64,000 nucleotides of DNA from an uncultured Pelagibacteraceae bacterium (GCA_902567945.1 CACFOC010000002.1:37436-101435); one strand, 5' to 3'. Shown: positions 9,363-17,471, counted from the first letter of the stretch. Notes: generated by a model from the letters alone, not told the origin. Made by a program: numbers and translations.

Positions 9363-10787
9363 CTATTTATTTAAAGTAGCCAACACCTCAGCTTCACGAG
9401 TATTTGCATTGAATGACTGAGTAAAAGGTATAGGTACAACTACCGCATCAACTGGTTTATTGGAGTATTTTTTTGGTAAATGAACTTTGTATTTTTTACC
9501 AAAATTTCCGATTGGAAACCCTTTAGGACTTTTGTGCCCTTCATATGGAACATATCCCATTGCAATGTTTTTTTTCTTTTCTGGGTGATACCAAGGAGAT
9601 GTAATATAACCTATTGGTTTTCCTCCTTTTACATCTGAAATTAGCCAAAAGTCTGGAGCATATTCTTCTATTGGTTTTCCTCCTAGTTCCATACCTACGA
9701 GTTGAAGTTTGTAAGGTTTTTTTCCTTGTTGAATTTCTTCTTTCATTTTTTCTAAAGCTTCTTTTCCCACATAGTCTGTTTTTTTATTCCATTCACCTTT
9801 GCCAGACAAAGAAACTTGATAACCCAAGTTACACTGAAAAGGATTATGTTCATTATCCATATCTTGACCCCAAGACAAAATTCCTGCTTGGATTCTTCTA
9901 TGGTGAGCAGGAGCAATAACCATTAGCTTATGTTTCTTTCCAGCTTTAAGAACAGCATTCCACATATCCTCTGCGTATAAAGTGGCATCACGAAGATAAA
10001 TTTCATATCCAGCTTCACCAGAAAATCCTGATTGAGAAATCACACAGCTTCTACCTCCTACTTTGGCTTCCGCCAGACCATAAAAAGGCATGTTATCTAA
10101 ATCAACTTGATCTCCAATTAAATCATTTAATAGTGCTTTTGATTTAGGGCCTTGTATTTGTACTGGACATGCATCTATTTCATCTATTTCTACATTGAAT
10201 TTTTTATCAGCATTAACACCTTGTAAGTACATTCCAATATCAGAATCTGACAAACTAAACCAAAACTCATCATCAGCCACTCTTAATAAAACTGGATCGT
10301 TTAATACGCCACCTTTATTATTACAAAGAATAACGTAACGACCTCTCATTGTTGAAATTTTAGTTGCATCGCGTGTTATTACATAATCTGTAAATTTTTC
10401 TGCGTCTGGTCCTTTCACGCGAATTTGTCTCTCTACAGCTACATTCCACATTGTTACGTGATTTTTAATTGCTGCATATTCAACCATAGCTCCACCTTTT
10501 TCAGGTTTTACATAACCTCGTGGATGATATACACGATTATAAACTGTAGCTCGCCAGCAGCCGGCTTTCATTGATAAATGCCAGTAGGGAGATTTTCTTA
10601 CTCTTGTTGAAATTAACAATTCTACTTTTGTTGGTCCGCTTTGTCTTAAGTTGTACGGCACGTGTCGATCTGACTGATCAACAGATGTAACGTGTCTAAC
10701 TTTATCGTAATTAACCTTTTCAGGTTTAAATGAAACTGATTTATGTTTTTTAACTTTATTTTTTTTAGATTTTTTCTTTTTAGGCAT
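9363..10787 (-). CDS. DmdA/LigM-like tetrahydrofolate-dependent methyltransferase (GcvT fold)
   Basis: A GcvT/aminomethyltransferase-fold protein. The core from residue 60 on (VRKSPYWH, NHVTMWNVAVERQIRVKG, LNDPVLLRV, SGFSGEAGYEIYL, DNEHNPFQCNLG) follows DMSP demethylase DmdA rather than glycine-cleavage T protein. It is longer than the roughly 370-aa SAR11 DmdA I remember: a Lys-rich leader (MPKKKKSKKNK) of about 60 residues and a C-terminal extension (VDAVVVPIPF) like that of vanillate demethylase LigM (about 470 aa). It would move a methyl from a sulfonium, amine or ether to THF. Its start overlaps the MetF-like stop by 8 bp. Substrate unknown. Confidence 0.75.
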   Translation of the reverse strand: MPKKKKSKKNKVKKHKSVSFKPEKVNYDKVRHVTSVDQSDRHVPYNLRQSGPTKVELLISTRVRKSPYWHLSMKAGCWRATVYNRVYHPRGYVKPEKGGAMVEYAAIKNHVTMWNVAVERQIRVKGPDAEKFTDYVITRDATKISTMRGRYVILCNNKGGVLNDPVLLRVADDEFWFSLSDSDIGMYLQGVNADKKFNVEIDEIDACPVQIQGPKSKALLNDLIGDQVDLDNMPFYGLAEAKVGGRSCVISQSGFSGEAGYEIYLRDATLYAEDMWNAVLKAGKKHKLMVIAPAHHRRIQAGILSWGQDMDNEHNPFQCNLGYQVSLSGKGEWNKKTDYVGKEALEKMKEEIQQGKKPYKLQLVGMELGGKPIEEYAPDFWLISDVKGGKPIGYITSPWYHPEKKKNIAMGYVPYEGHKSPKGFPIGNFGKKYKVHLPKKYSNKPVDAVVVPIPFTQSFNANTREAEVLATLNK

Positions 10788-11484
10788 AATTATTCTCCAT
10801 CAACCATTTGTTTGTTTCTTTAAGACCACCAAAAGTATAAATATGAAAATTATTTGTTGAGGATTTAAGTTTTTCAATTATATCACTTGGGTCTTTTGGT
10901 TTTAATAAATCTACAGCCTTAGTTACATTAGATTTAAGAAAATTAATTGAATTTTTTGCCCCAACAATATTTGCAAACTTTAATAAACTACTTATTTTTA
11001 GAGGCCCAGTAATTCCTACATGAACTGGTAAAGTTTGCTTAGAAATATATTTAGCTATTGGATTAACATCTAATAACCATTGTGTAACTATATAGTCAGC
11101 GTAAGGTTTTTTATCGATCATAGCTTTTTCTAAATCTGGATCGGATATATCAGGGGACCCATCTGGATGTCCAGCGATTCCTATCTTCCAACCCTCAAAT
11201 AATCCCGTCTCTAATAATTGTAAAGAACAGTGAAAATCTCCAATGGGTTGCGCGCTCCCCCCTATTACTAGAGCTTGTTTTACTCCCCCATCCTTACATC
11301 TACTTACATAATCTTTTAATTCAGCTTGATTTTTTAAAGAACGAGCAGGAAAATGAGGTACTGGATTAAAGCCAGATTTAACAAGTTCAGTGGCTTTAGT
11401 TGCCACCTCTCTGTAATCATTACCCGGAAGCATAGTAATATAAACATCTTTAATTTTAGGTAATTCTGAAAGATCAGTCTTCAT
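10780..11484 (-). CDS. MetF-like methylenetetrahydrofolate reductase homologue, short and atypical
   Basis: A TIM-barrel protein of the methylene-THF reductase type, 234 aa from the ATG used here (MKTDLSELP; an in-frame ATG at 11514 adds 10 residues). Recognisable parts are NPVPHFPARSL, GIAGHPDGSPD and the VTQW strand, matching PHL, YPExHP and FTQ of MetF. The FEFFPP block with the catalytic Glu and the RGD motif with the flavin-site Asp are absent (MLPG and IGGSAQP instead). It may be flavin-independent or non-reductive. It is coupled to the demethylase gene, so a role in handling methyl-THF is likely. Confidence 0.65.
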   Translation of the reverse strand: MKTDLSELPKIKDVYITMLPGNDYREVATKATELVKSGFNPVPHFPARSLKNQAELKDYVSRCKDGGVKQALVIGGSAQPIGDFHCSLQLLETGLFEGWKIGIAGHPDGSPDISDPDLEKAMIDKKPYADYIVTQWLLDVNPIAKYISKQTLPVHVGITGPLKISSLLKFANIVGAKNSINFLKSNVTKAVDLLKPKDPSDIIEKLKSSTNNFHIYTFGGLKETNKWLMENNYA

Positions 11485-11489
11485 GGTAA

Positions 11490-11501
11490 TTTCTATAGAA
11501 A
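11490..11501. promoter_or_regulatory. 12-bp perfect palindrome near the MetF-like start
   Basis: TTTCTATAGAAA is a perfect 12-bp palindrome 5 bp upstream of the ATG at 11484 (minus strand). It could be an operator or part of a -10 region (TATAGA). AT-rich palindromes of this length arise by chance in such a genome, so this is only suggestive. Confidence 0.25.
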
Positions 11502-11523
11502 AATTCATAATCAACGGGATATA

Positions 11524-11548
11524 CCAGCGGTCCCTGGGGACTGTCCAG
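11524..11548. promoter_or_regulatory. GC-rich hairpin with competing pairing, intergenic
   Basis: In an otherwise AT-rich divergent intergenic region, the plus strand reads CCAG-2nt-GTCC-CTGG-GGAC-3nt-CCAG. GTCC/GGAC can form a stem whose loop, CTGG, is complementary to the CCAG on either side, so a compact pseudoknot or switch between two folds is possible. The symmetry works on either strand, so it could sit in the 5' leader of the Rieske operon or of the MetF-like operon. I cannot match it to a known riboswitch class. Confidence 0.4.
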
Positions 11549-11550
11549 TA

Positions 11551-11564
11551 ATTTCATTTGAAAT
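11551..11564. promoter_or_regulatory. Inverted repeat, possible operator of the divergent catabolic operons
   Basis: ATTTCA-TT-TGAAAT is a perfect inverted repeat directly beside the GC-rich hairpin and about 37 bp before the Rieske gene start. Its position between two divergent catabolic operons suits a regulator site. No regulator gene lies next to it. Confidence 0.3.
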
Positions 11565-11601
11565 CTATTGCCTATTTATACGGAAATGCTAGGATTTTTC
11601 T

Positions 11602-12798
11602 ATGACTGAGAAGCTTAATGGAAAAAGAAATATCTATGATATCGTAAAAAAAGAAAAATTAGATGTTGTTAATGAACCAATAGAAAAAGCCCACGGTCTT
11701 CCTAACGAATGCTACAATAATATTGAATATAGTAAAATAGAAAGGAAAAAACTCTTCGAAGATAAATGGGTTGTAATAGGTGTTGCTAGTTCAATACCCA
11801 AGCCTGGAGATGCAAAACCTTTCGATTTACTAGGAATACCTTTAATTTTATTAAGAAATAAAAAAAATCAAATCAAAGTCTATCATAATGTTTGCAGTCA
11901 TAGAGGATATAAAATTTTACAAAAAAAATGCTCTATAAAAAACGTAATAAGATGTCCTTACCATTCCTGGTCTTATAATTTAGATGGCAGACTTGTAACC
12001 ACTCCTCATTTGGGAGGAATGGATAAGCACGAATCTAAGAATTTTGATAAGTCTTCAAGTAATCTTAAAGAAGTTCGTTCCTATGTTTGGTTAGATATGA
12101 TTATCGTAAACATTTCTAATAATGAAGTATCGTTTGATGAATATATTAAACCATTAAAAGATCGATGGTCTAAGTTTTGGCCAGAAAAAGATCAAAAACT
12201 AATTAAACACTCAAATGACTTTGGTTATTTTAATTTAAAAGCAAAGTGTAATTGGAAATTTGCTATTGAAAATTATTGTGAAAGTTATCATTTACCCTGG
12301 GTTCATCCAGGTTTAAATAGTTATTCTAAAATTAGTGATCATTATCATATACAAGGTTTGCCAAATAGATTCGCTGGGCAAGGCACTATCGTTTACAATC
12401 CTAGGCTAAAAGGAAAAAATAAATTTCCATGTTTTCCTAATTGGCCAAAAAGTAAAATAAATATAGCTGAATATGTTGCTCTTTTTCCTAATGTGATGAT
12501 GGGCATTCACAAAGATCATTACTACGCATATTGGCTAGAGCCAGTAAATCATGAATTTACTATAGAACACATGGAAATTTATTATGTAGGTAATGAAGCT
12601 GCAAATTCAAAAAAATTTAAAAGCTTGAGAAAACAAAATTTAAAACTCTGGCATAGTGTTCAATTAGAAGATGTTCATATTATAGAAGGCATGCAAGAGG
12701 GAAGAAATTCTCCTTCGTATAATGGTGGAAACTTCTCACCAGTTATGGACAATCCTACTCACCATTTTCATAAATGGGTAGCTACAAATTTGGTTTAA
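11602..12798 (+). CDS. Rieske non-heme iron oxygenase, alpha subunit
   Basis: A 398-aa ring-hydroxylating-type oxygenase. The N-terminal Rieske 2Fe-2S site is C98/H100 (CSHRGY) and C118/H121 (CPYHSW). The catalytic iron ligands are H230 and H235 (ESYHLPWVH) and D357 (QLEDVHI). The shape is closest to Rieske monooxygenases that demethylate quaternary amines (glycine betaine, carnitine or stachydrine type), but aromatic substrates are possible. No reductase or ferredoxin is encoded beside it. First gene of the operon; the next gene starts 1 bp after its stop. Confidence 0.85.
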   Translation: MTEKLNGKRNIYDIVKKEKLDVVNEPIEKAHGLPNECYNNIEYSKIERKKLFEDKWVVIGVASSIPKPGDAKPFDLLGIPLILLRNKKNQIKVYHNVCSHRGYKILQKKCSIKNVIRCPYHSWSYNLDGRLVTTPHLGGMDKHESKNFDKSSSNLKEVRSYVWLDMIIVNISNNEVSFDEYIKPLKDRWSKFWPEKDQKLIKHSNDFGYFNLKAKCNWKFAIENYCESYHLPWVHPGLNSYSKISDHYHIQGLPNRFAGQGTIVYNPRLKGKNKFPCFPNWPKSKINIAEYVALFPNVMMGIHKDHYYAYWLEPVNHEFTIEHMEIYYVGNEAANSKKFKSLRKQNLKLWHSVQLEDVHIIEGMQEGRNSPSYNGGNFSPVMDNPTHHFHKWVATNLV

Positions 12799-12799
12799 T

Positions 12800-14035
12800 A
12801 TGAGATTTAATAGAAAAATTATCCCAGATACAAAACCTAAACAAACTTTTGTAACAAAAAAAAGATTAAGAGAAGATGAAATAGATTTTGCTAAACTTAG
12901 ATCTTACAGATTAGATCGAGTTAAAAAAGAATTAGAAAAAAATAATCTTGAAGCTTGTATATTATTTGACCCTGTTAATGTCAGATACGCACTTGATTCA
13001 GTAAATATGAGTATCTATAATATGCATAATTTAACGCGTTATTGTTTTATACCCGTCAACGGCCCAGTAATTCTTTATGAATATTTTAACTGTGAAAAAT
13101 TATCTGAACATTTAAATTTAATTAATGAAATTAGACCGGCTATAACTTGGGATTATTTTAGTAATGGAGATCAAGCTGGAATCCAATTAGAAAAATGGAT
13201 TAATGAAGTAAATGATTTATCAAATTCATATTTTAAAACTAAAAAATTGGCAATTGATGTAATTAATGGTCCAGCAATAACAGCTCTGAATAAATCTGGT
13301 ATTGAAGTTGTGGATGCAAAATCAATAGTTGAACAGGCAAGAGTTATTAAATCACCAGAAGAATTAAAATGTATGAAGGCAGCTATCGATGTTGCAGAAA
13401 TTGCAGTTAACAAAATGAGAAATGAAGTAAAAGCTGGAATGACTGAAGATGAACTTTGGTCAATCTTACACAAAACTAATATTGAACATGGTGGAGAATG
13501 GGTTGAATGTAGAATTTTATCATCTGGAGAGAGAACAAATCCATGGATGCAGGAAAGTAGCAATAAAATAATTCAAAGTGGTGAAATGGTATCTTTTGAT
13601 ACTGATATGGTAGGTCCCTATGGATATTGCGCAGATATTTCCAGAACTTTTGTTGAGGGACATAAATTTAGTGAGGAACAAAAAAAATTATACTTAATGG
13701 CAGCTGACCAAATAAATCACAATTCTAGATTAATTAAATCAGGGTTATCTTTTAAAGAATTCACTGAAAAATCTTGGAAACTTCCAGAAGAATATTATGG
13801 CAATAGATATTCATGTATGGTGCATGGAATTGGCCTTTGTGATGAATGGCCACAGATAAAATATCCAACTGATGGTGGTCAAAGAGAAGGTTATTTTGAA
13901 AAAAATATGACTATTACAGTTGAAACTTATATTGGAAAAGTTGGTGGAAAAGAAGGAGTAAAATTAGAACAACAATATTTAGTTGGTGAAAATGGACTTG
14001 AGTTAATGTCCCACCATCCTTTAGAAGATTTATAA
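12800..14035 (+). CDS. DddP-like M24-family protein (candidate DMSP lyase)
   Basis: A creatinase/aminopeptidase-P fold protein, 411 aa. It follows DMSP lyase DddP closely in GGEWVECRILSSGERTNPW, SFDTDMVGPYGYCADISR and CMVHGIGLCDEWP. The two-metal site residues I recall from the Ruegeria lacuscaerulensis enzyme are all present with matching spacing: D267, D269, D279, H342, E375, E390, plus the proposed base D348 and Y337. The second Asp of DTD separates DddP from ordinary M24 peptidases. DddP splits dimethylsulfoniopropionate to DMS and acrylate. The neighbours do not prove that substrate, so I leave the symbol blank. Confidence 0.78.
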   Translation: MRFNRKIIPDTKPKQTFVTKKRLREDEIDFAKLRSYRLDRVKKELEKNNLEACILFDPVNVRYALDSVNMSIYNMHNLTRYCFIPVNGPVILYEYFNCEKLSEHLNLINEIRPAITWDYFSNGDQAGIQLEKWINEVNDLSNSYFKTKKLAIDVINGPAITALNKSGIEVVDAKSIVEQARVIKSPEELKCMKAAIDVAEIAVNKMRNEVKAGMTEDELWSILHKTNIEHGGEWVECRILSSGERTNPWMQESSNKIIQSGEMVSFDTDMVGPYGYCADISRTFVEGHKFSEEQKKLYLMAADQINHNSRLIKSGLSFKEFTEKSWKLPEEYYGNRYSCMVHGIGLCDEWPQIKYPTDGGQREGYFEKNMTITVETYIGKVGGKEGVKLEQQYLVGENGLELMSHHPLEDL

Positions 14036-14040
14036 TTAAA

Positions 14041-14892
14041 ATGAATAGTAGATTAGAAAACATTGTCGACCTTAAAAAATATCCAATTCAAGATTTAAAT
14101 TCTCCATTGATAAAAGAATTAATAAAAAAATGTAAAAGAGATTTGGATCAGTTTAGTTGTGCTACTATTCCTAATTTTATTTTACCTAAATCTTTAAAAA
14201 TAATGAACGTAGAGTTAGAAAAAAAAATTGATGAAGTTTATATGTCAAAACAAAGTATCAACGCATATTTATATTCTAAGGATGATCCTTCGTTGCCCAA
14301 AGATCATCCTAAAAGAATATTTATGGAACGTTATAATGGATATTTAAATTCAGATATTTTTCCAAAAGACTCGGAGATGAAATTTCTTTATGAACAAGAT
14401 GAACTTTTAAATTTTGTGTCTGCATGTCTTGGAATATCACCTATTTATCGCTGGGCAGACCCTTTGGCTTGCCATGCGTACAATGTTATGAGACCAGAAG
14501 GTATTCTTCCTTGGCATTTTGATAGCTGTGAGTTTACTTTAAGTTTCATGATACAAAAACCTGAAAAGGGTGGAATATTTGAGTATTGCCCGAACATTCG
14601 TAAGCCAGGAAATGAAAATTTAGAAGAAGTTAAAAAAGTGCTTGATGGAGATCGTAAAAGAGTTCGTCAATTAAAATTAGAACCTGGAGATCTCCAAATT
14701 TTTAAGGGTCGTTTTACGCTTCATCGTGTTACAAAAATAGAAGGTAATCGTTCAAGGTATCTTTGTATACCTGCTTACGTACTAGACCCTTGGAGAGTTA
14801 ACACTCCTGAACATGCTAAGGCTATTTATGGAAAAGTTTTACCAATTCATATAGAAAGAAATAAAGCTAGATCAGACGGTCTAGCTGATTAA
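14041..14892 (+). CDS. PhyH-type Fe(II)/2-oxoglutarate-dependent dioxygenase
   Basis: A 283-aa jelly-roll oxygenase of the phytanoyl-CoA dioxygenase superfamily. The iron triad is visible as H159 and D161 (WHFDSCEF) with the distal H228 (TLHRVTKI); R237 or R239 would hold 2-oxoglutarate. The family hydroxylates small molecules or lipids with release of succinate and CO2. It starts 5 bp after the DddP-like gene and 3 bp before the aldolase. A sensible role is to add a hydroxyl that the aldolase can then use for C-C cleavage. Substrate unknown. Confidence 0.78.
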   Translation: MNSRLENIVDLKKYPIQDLNSPLIKELIKKCKRDLDQFSCATIPNFILPKSLKIMNVELEKKIDEVYMSKQSINAYLYSKDDPSLPKDHPKRIFMERYNGYLNSDIFPKDSEMKFLYEQDELLNFVSACLGISPIYRWADPLACHAYNVMRPEGILPWHFDSCEFTLSFMIQKPEKGGIFEYCPNIRKPGNENLEEVKKVLDGDRKRVRQLKLEPGDLQIFKGRFTLHRVTKIEGNRSRYLCIPAYVLDPWRVNTPEHAKAIYGKVLPIHIERNKARSDGLAD

Positions 14893-14895
14893 TTT

Positions 14896-15627
14896 ATGAC
14901 AGACAAAGATATTAATATTAGACAAGAACTTGCAGCTTTATATCGTCTACTAGATATGTATGGAATGAGTGATTTAGCAAATCAATGTGCAGGAGCACGT
15001 TCAGTTGAAAATAAAGATAATTATTTTATTCATCCTTATGGGATGTTTTATAATGAGATAAAGGCTTCTTCCTTGATAAAAATTGACAAAGACGGGAAGC
15101 CAGTTGAACTAAATAGTCCGTGGTTAAATGATGGATGTATTAACCTTGCTAAATGGATTTTTCCTGCAAGAGAAGACACCAATTATTTTGTACATGGTCA
15201 TTGCGAAGAAGTTATGGCTGTTGGTGGCACAGAAGAAGGATTACAATATTTTTCACAAGCGGCAGTATATTTAAATCATCTTATTGGATATGTTGATTAT
15301 GAATTTGTCGAGGATAACGAATATGGTAAAAAATTTATGTCACTTATAAAAAAGCATGAAATTTTAATTACACGTAATCATGGTTATTATACTGTTGGAA
15401 AAACTGCAGCAGAGGCATTTTTTAAAGCATATTATTTAAAACAAGCTTGTTCAGTTCAAATTAAAAATTTATCAATGAGATTAACGCCGCGCCCAATAGA
15501 TAAGCAAAAAGTTGAATACTGCTGGCAAAATATGTCTAAATCCGAAGATTATAATTATGACGGCAAAACTGAATGGGCCGCTCTATTAAGAAAATTGGAT
15601 AAAGAGCAACCAGATTATAAATTGTGA
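14896..15627 (+). CDS. Class II aldolase/adducin-family protein
   Basis: A 243-aa protein of the fuculose-1-phosphate aldolase/ribulose-5-phosphate 4-epimerase fold. Metal ligands H100 and H102 (FVHGHCEEV) and H162 (RNHGYYTVG) are in place. Such enzymes break or make C-C bonds next to a hydroxyl, or decarboxylate. It sits between the 2OG oxygenase and the Gfa gene in one operon, with a GTGA overlap to the latter, which points to a small catabolic substrate and not to sugar metabolism. Confidence 0.8.
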   Translation: MTDKDINIRQELAALYRLLDMYGMSDLANQCAGARSVENKDNYFIHPYGMFYNEIKASSLIKIDKDGKPVELNSPWLNDGCINLAKWIFPAREDTNYFVHGHCEEVMAVGGTEEGLQYFSQAAVYLNHLIGYVDYEFVEDNEYGKKFMSLIKKHEILITRNHGYYTVGKTAAEAFFKAYYLKQACSVQIKNLSMRLTPRPIDKQKVEYCWQNMSKSEDYNYDGKTEWAALLRKLDKEQPDYKL

Positions 15628-15989
15628 AAAAAACTAGCAAAACAGAAATTTTAACCTGTCATTGCAAAGAAGTGAAAATTGAATTGAAGTTAGATAAGGA
15701 TCTTGAAGAATTGGTTAGGTGTAATTGTTCTTTATGCATAAAACGCGGTTCAATTATGGCTAAAATAAAATTAAATAAGCTAAAAATAATAAAAGGCGTT
15801 GAAAAATTGAAGCGTTATAAATTTGGAAAAAATAAAGCTGAACATTTCTTTTGCTCTATATGCGGAATATATACACATCATAAATCATACACTAATCCTG
15901 AAAATTACGAATTCAATGTTGCGTGTTTGGATAATATTGATACTTTTAAATTTAAAGATGTTCCTGTTTTTGATGGAAAGAAATTATAG
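15624..15989 (+). CDS. Gfa/CENP-V family zinc protein
   Basis: A 121-aa glutathione-dependent formaldehyde-activating (GFA) domain protein, GTG start overlapping the aldolase stop (GTGA). Zinc cysteines: C12, C14 (TCHC), C33, C35, C38 (CNCSLC), C77, C80 (CSIC). Family members bind zinc, and some have been linked to glutathione-formaldehyde adducts. Being last in an operon with a Rieske oxygenase that could release formaldehyde makes a protective role attractive but unproven. A paralogue is at 39503-39871. Confidence 0.8.
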   Translation: MKKTSKTEILTCHCKEVKIELKLDKDLEELVRCNCSLCIKRGSIMAKIKLNKLKIIKGVEKLKRYKFGKNKAEHFFCSICGIYTHHKSYTNPENYEFNVACLDNIDTFKFKDVPVFDGKKL

Positions 15990-16003
15990 TAAACTTAGTT
16001 AGT

Positions 16004-17437
16004 TTAGTTCCAGCCACCAACTGTTTTGACTTCTAAAAATTCTATAAGACCTTCAGTTCCAGCTTCACGGCCAATTCCTGAATGTTTATATCCGCCAAAA
16101 GGAGAAGCAACGGCTATACCAACTCCATTAACGTCTACCATTCCAGATCTAAGTTTTCTTGCCACTCTTTGGACTTTTTCTTTATCTTGAGTTTGAATAT
16201 AATTTGTCAAACCGTAAGGAGTGTCATTTGCTATTGAAATAGCTTCTTCTTCATTTTCAAAAGGAATTATAGATAATACTGGTCCGAAAATTTCGGTTCT
16301 TGCAATTTCCATTTGATTATTAACATCAGCAAAAACAGTCGGTTTTACATAATAACCTTTTTCTAAACCTTTAGGTTTACCAGTCCCGCCCGCAACTAAT
16401 TTTGCTCCTTCGTCTATTCCTTTTTGAATTAAAGTTTGAATTTTATTGAACTGTACTTCGGAAACCACAGGCCCAATATGATCTCCGTCTTTTTGTGGAG
16501 AATCCACCTTAGTGTTATTTGCTAATTCTTTTACTTTTTCTACAGTTTCTTTGTAAATTGATTTTTCAACAAGCATTCGTGTAGGAGCATTGCAGGACTG
16601 TCCTGAGTTTCTAAAACATCTTAGAACACCTCGTGCTATCGCTTCTGAATCGGCATCTTTAAAAATTATGTTTGCGCCTTTTCCACCTAATTCTAAACTA
16701 ATTCTTTTAAAATCTTTTGCAGCATTTTGAGAAATTAATGCACCAGCTCTGGTTGATCCTGTAAAAGAAATCATATCAATATCAGGATGACTGGTTAAAG
16801 CATCTCCCGTAACAGCTCCGTCTCCATTTACTAAATTAAAAACACCTGGGGGAAATTTGGCCTCATCAATCATTTCAGCAAGTAACATTGATGACAAAGG
16901 CGCTATCTCTGATGGTTTTAAAACTACTGTACATGCTGATGCTAAAGCAGGAATTACTTTTAAATTAACTTGATTGATTGGCCAATTCCAGGGTGTAATC
17001 AAAGCACAAACACCTTTTGGCTCATACAATAATTTTTGATTATTTTTTTCTTCACCTAAATCTTTTTCAAATTTGAAATCTTTTAATATATTTTTAAAGG
17101 ATTTAATGTGGCTAGCTCCTGTGGCAGCTTGCATTTCTGTTGAAAATTTCATGGGAGCCCCCATCTCAAGAGTAATCAATTTTGCCATATCAGCCCATCT
17201 TTTTTTATAAATAACATATAATTTTTCCAATAATTCTAATCTCTCTTCTTTTTGTGAGAAAGCCCAAATGCCAAAAGCTTTTTTTGCAGCACTAACTGCA
17301 TTGTCTATATCTTTTTTTCCTCCAAGAGATATTTCTGCACAAGGTTCTTCATTTGATGGGTCAATTACTTTGTAATTTCTAGGCTCTATTGGAGAGACCC
17401 ATTTTCCATTGATATAAAATTTTTTTTTGTCTAACAT
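16004..17437 (-). CDS. NAD(P)-dependent aldehyde dehydrogenase
   Basis: A 477-aa ALDH-superfamily enzyme. Catalytic N151 (PWNWP), E249 (LELGGKGANII) and C282 (NSGQSCNAP) are all present, so it should be active in oxidising an aldehyde to the acid. The overall type is that of betaine-aldehyde or semialdehyde dehydrogenases. It converges on the Rieske/aldolase operon with a 14-bp gap and could oxidise the aldolase product, though it is on its own transcript. Substrate not determinable. Confidence 0.88.
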   Translation of the reverse strand: MLDKKKFYINGKWVSPIEPRNYKVIDPSNEEPCAEISLGGKKDIDNAVSAAKKAFGIWAFSQKEERLELLEKLYVIYKKRWADMAKLITLEMGAPMKFSTEMQAATGASHIKSFKNILKDFKFEKDLGEEKNNQKLLYEPKGVCALITPWNWPINQVNLKVIPALASACTVVLKPSEIAPLSSMLLAEMIDEAKFPPGVFNLVNGDGAVTGDALTSHPDIDMISFTGSTRAGALISQNAAKDFKRISLELGGKGANIIFKDADSEAIARGVLRCFRNSGQSCNAPTRMLVEKSIYKETVEKVKELANNTKVDSPQKDGDHIGPVVSEVQFNKIQTLIQKGIDEGAKLVAGGTGKPKGLEKGYYVKPTVFADVNNQMEIARTEIFGPVLSIIPFENEEEAISIANDTPYGLTNYIQTQDKEKVQRVARKLRSGMVDVNGVGIAVASPFGGYKHSGIGREAGTEGLIEFLEVKTVGGWN

Positions 17438-17471
17438 TCGATCAAAATAACTTATCTTTTTACTAAAGTAA

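Noticed and set aside
9614-9919. Long plus-strand ORF opposite the DmdA-like gene, and other antisense ORFs such as 2865-3227, 25315-25827 and 13171-13563
   Set aside because: They are shadows of clearly coding frames with no recognisable protein character.
10780-15989. Assigning the 10-16 kb block outright as a DMSP degradation cluster with symbols dmdA and dddP
   Set aside because: Rieske, PhyH and aldolase genes do not belong to known DMSP routes, and both key enzymes have relatives with other substrates.
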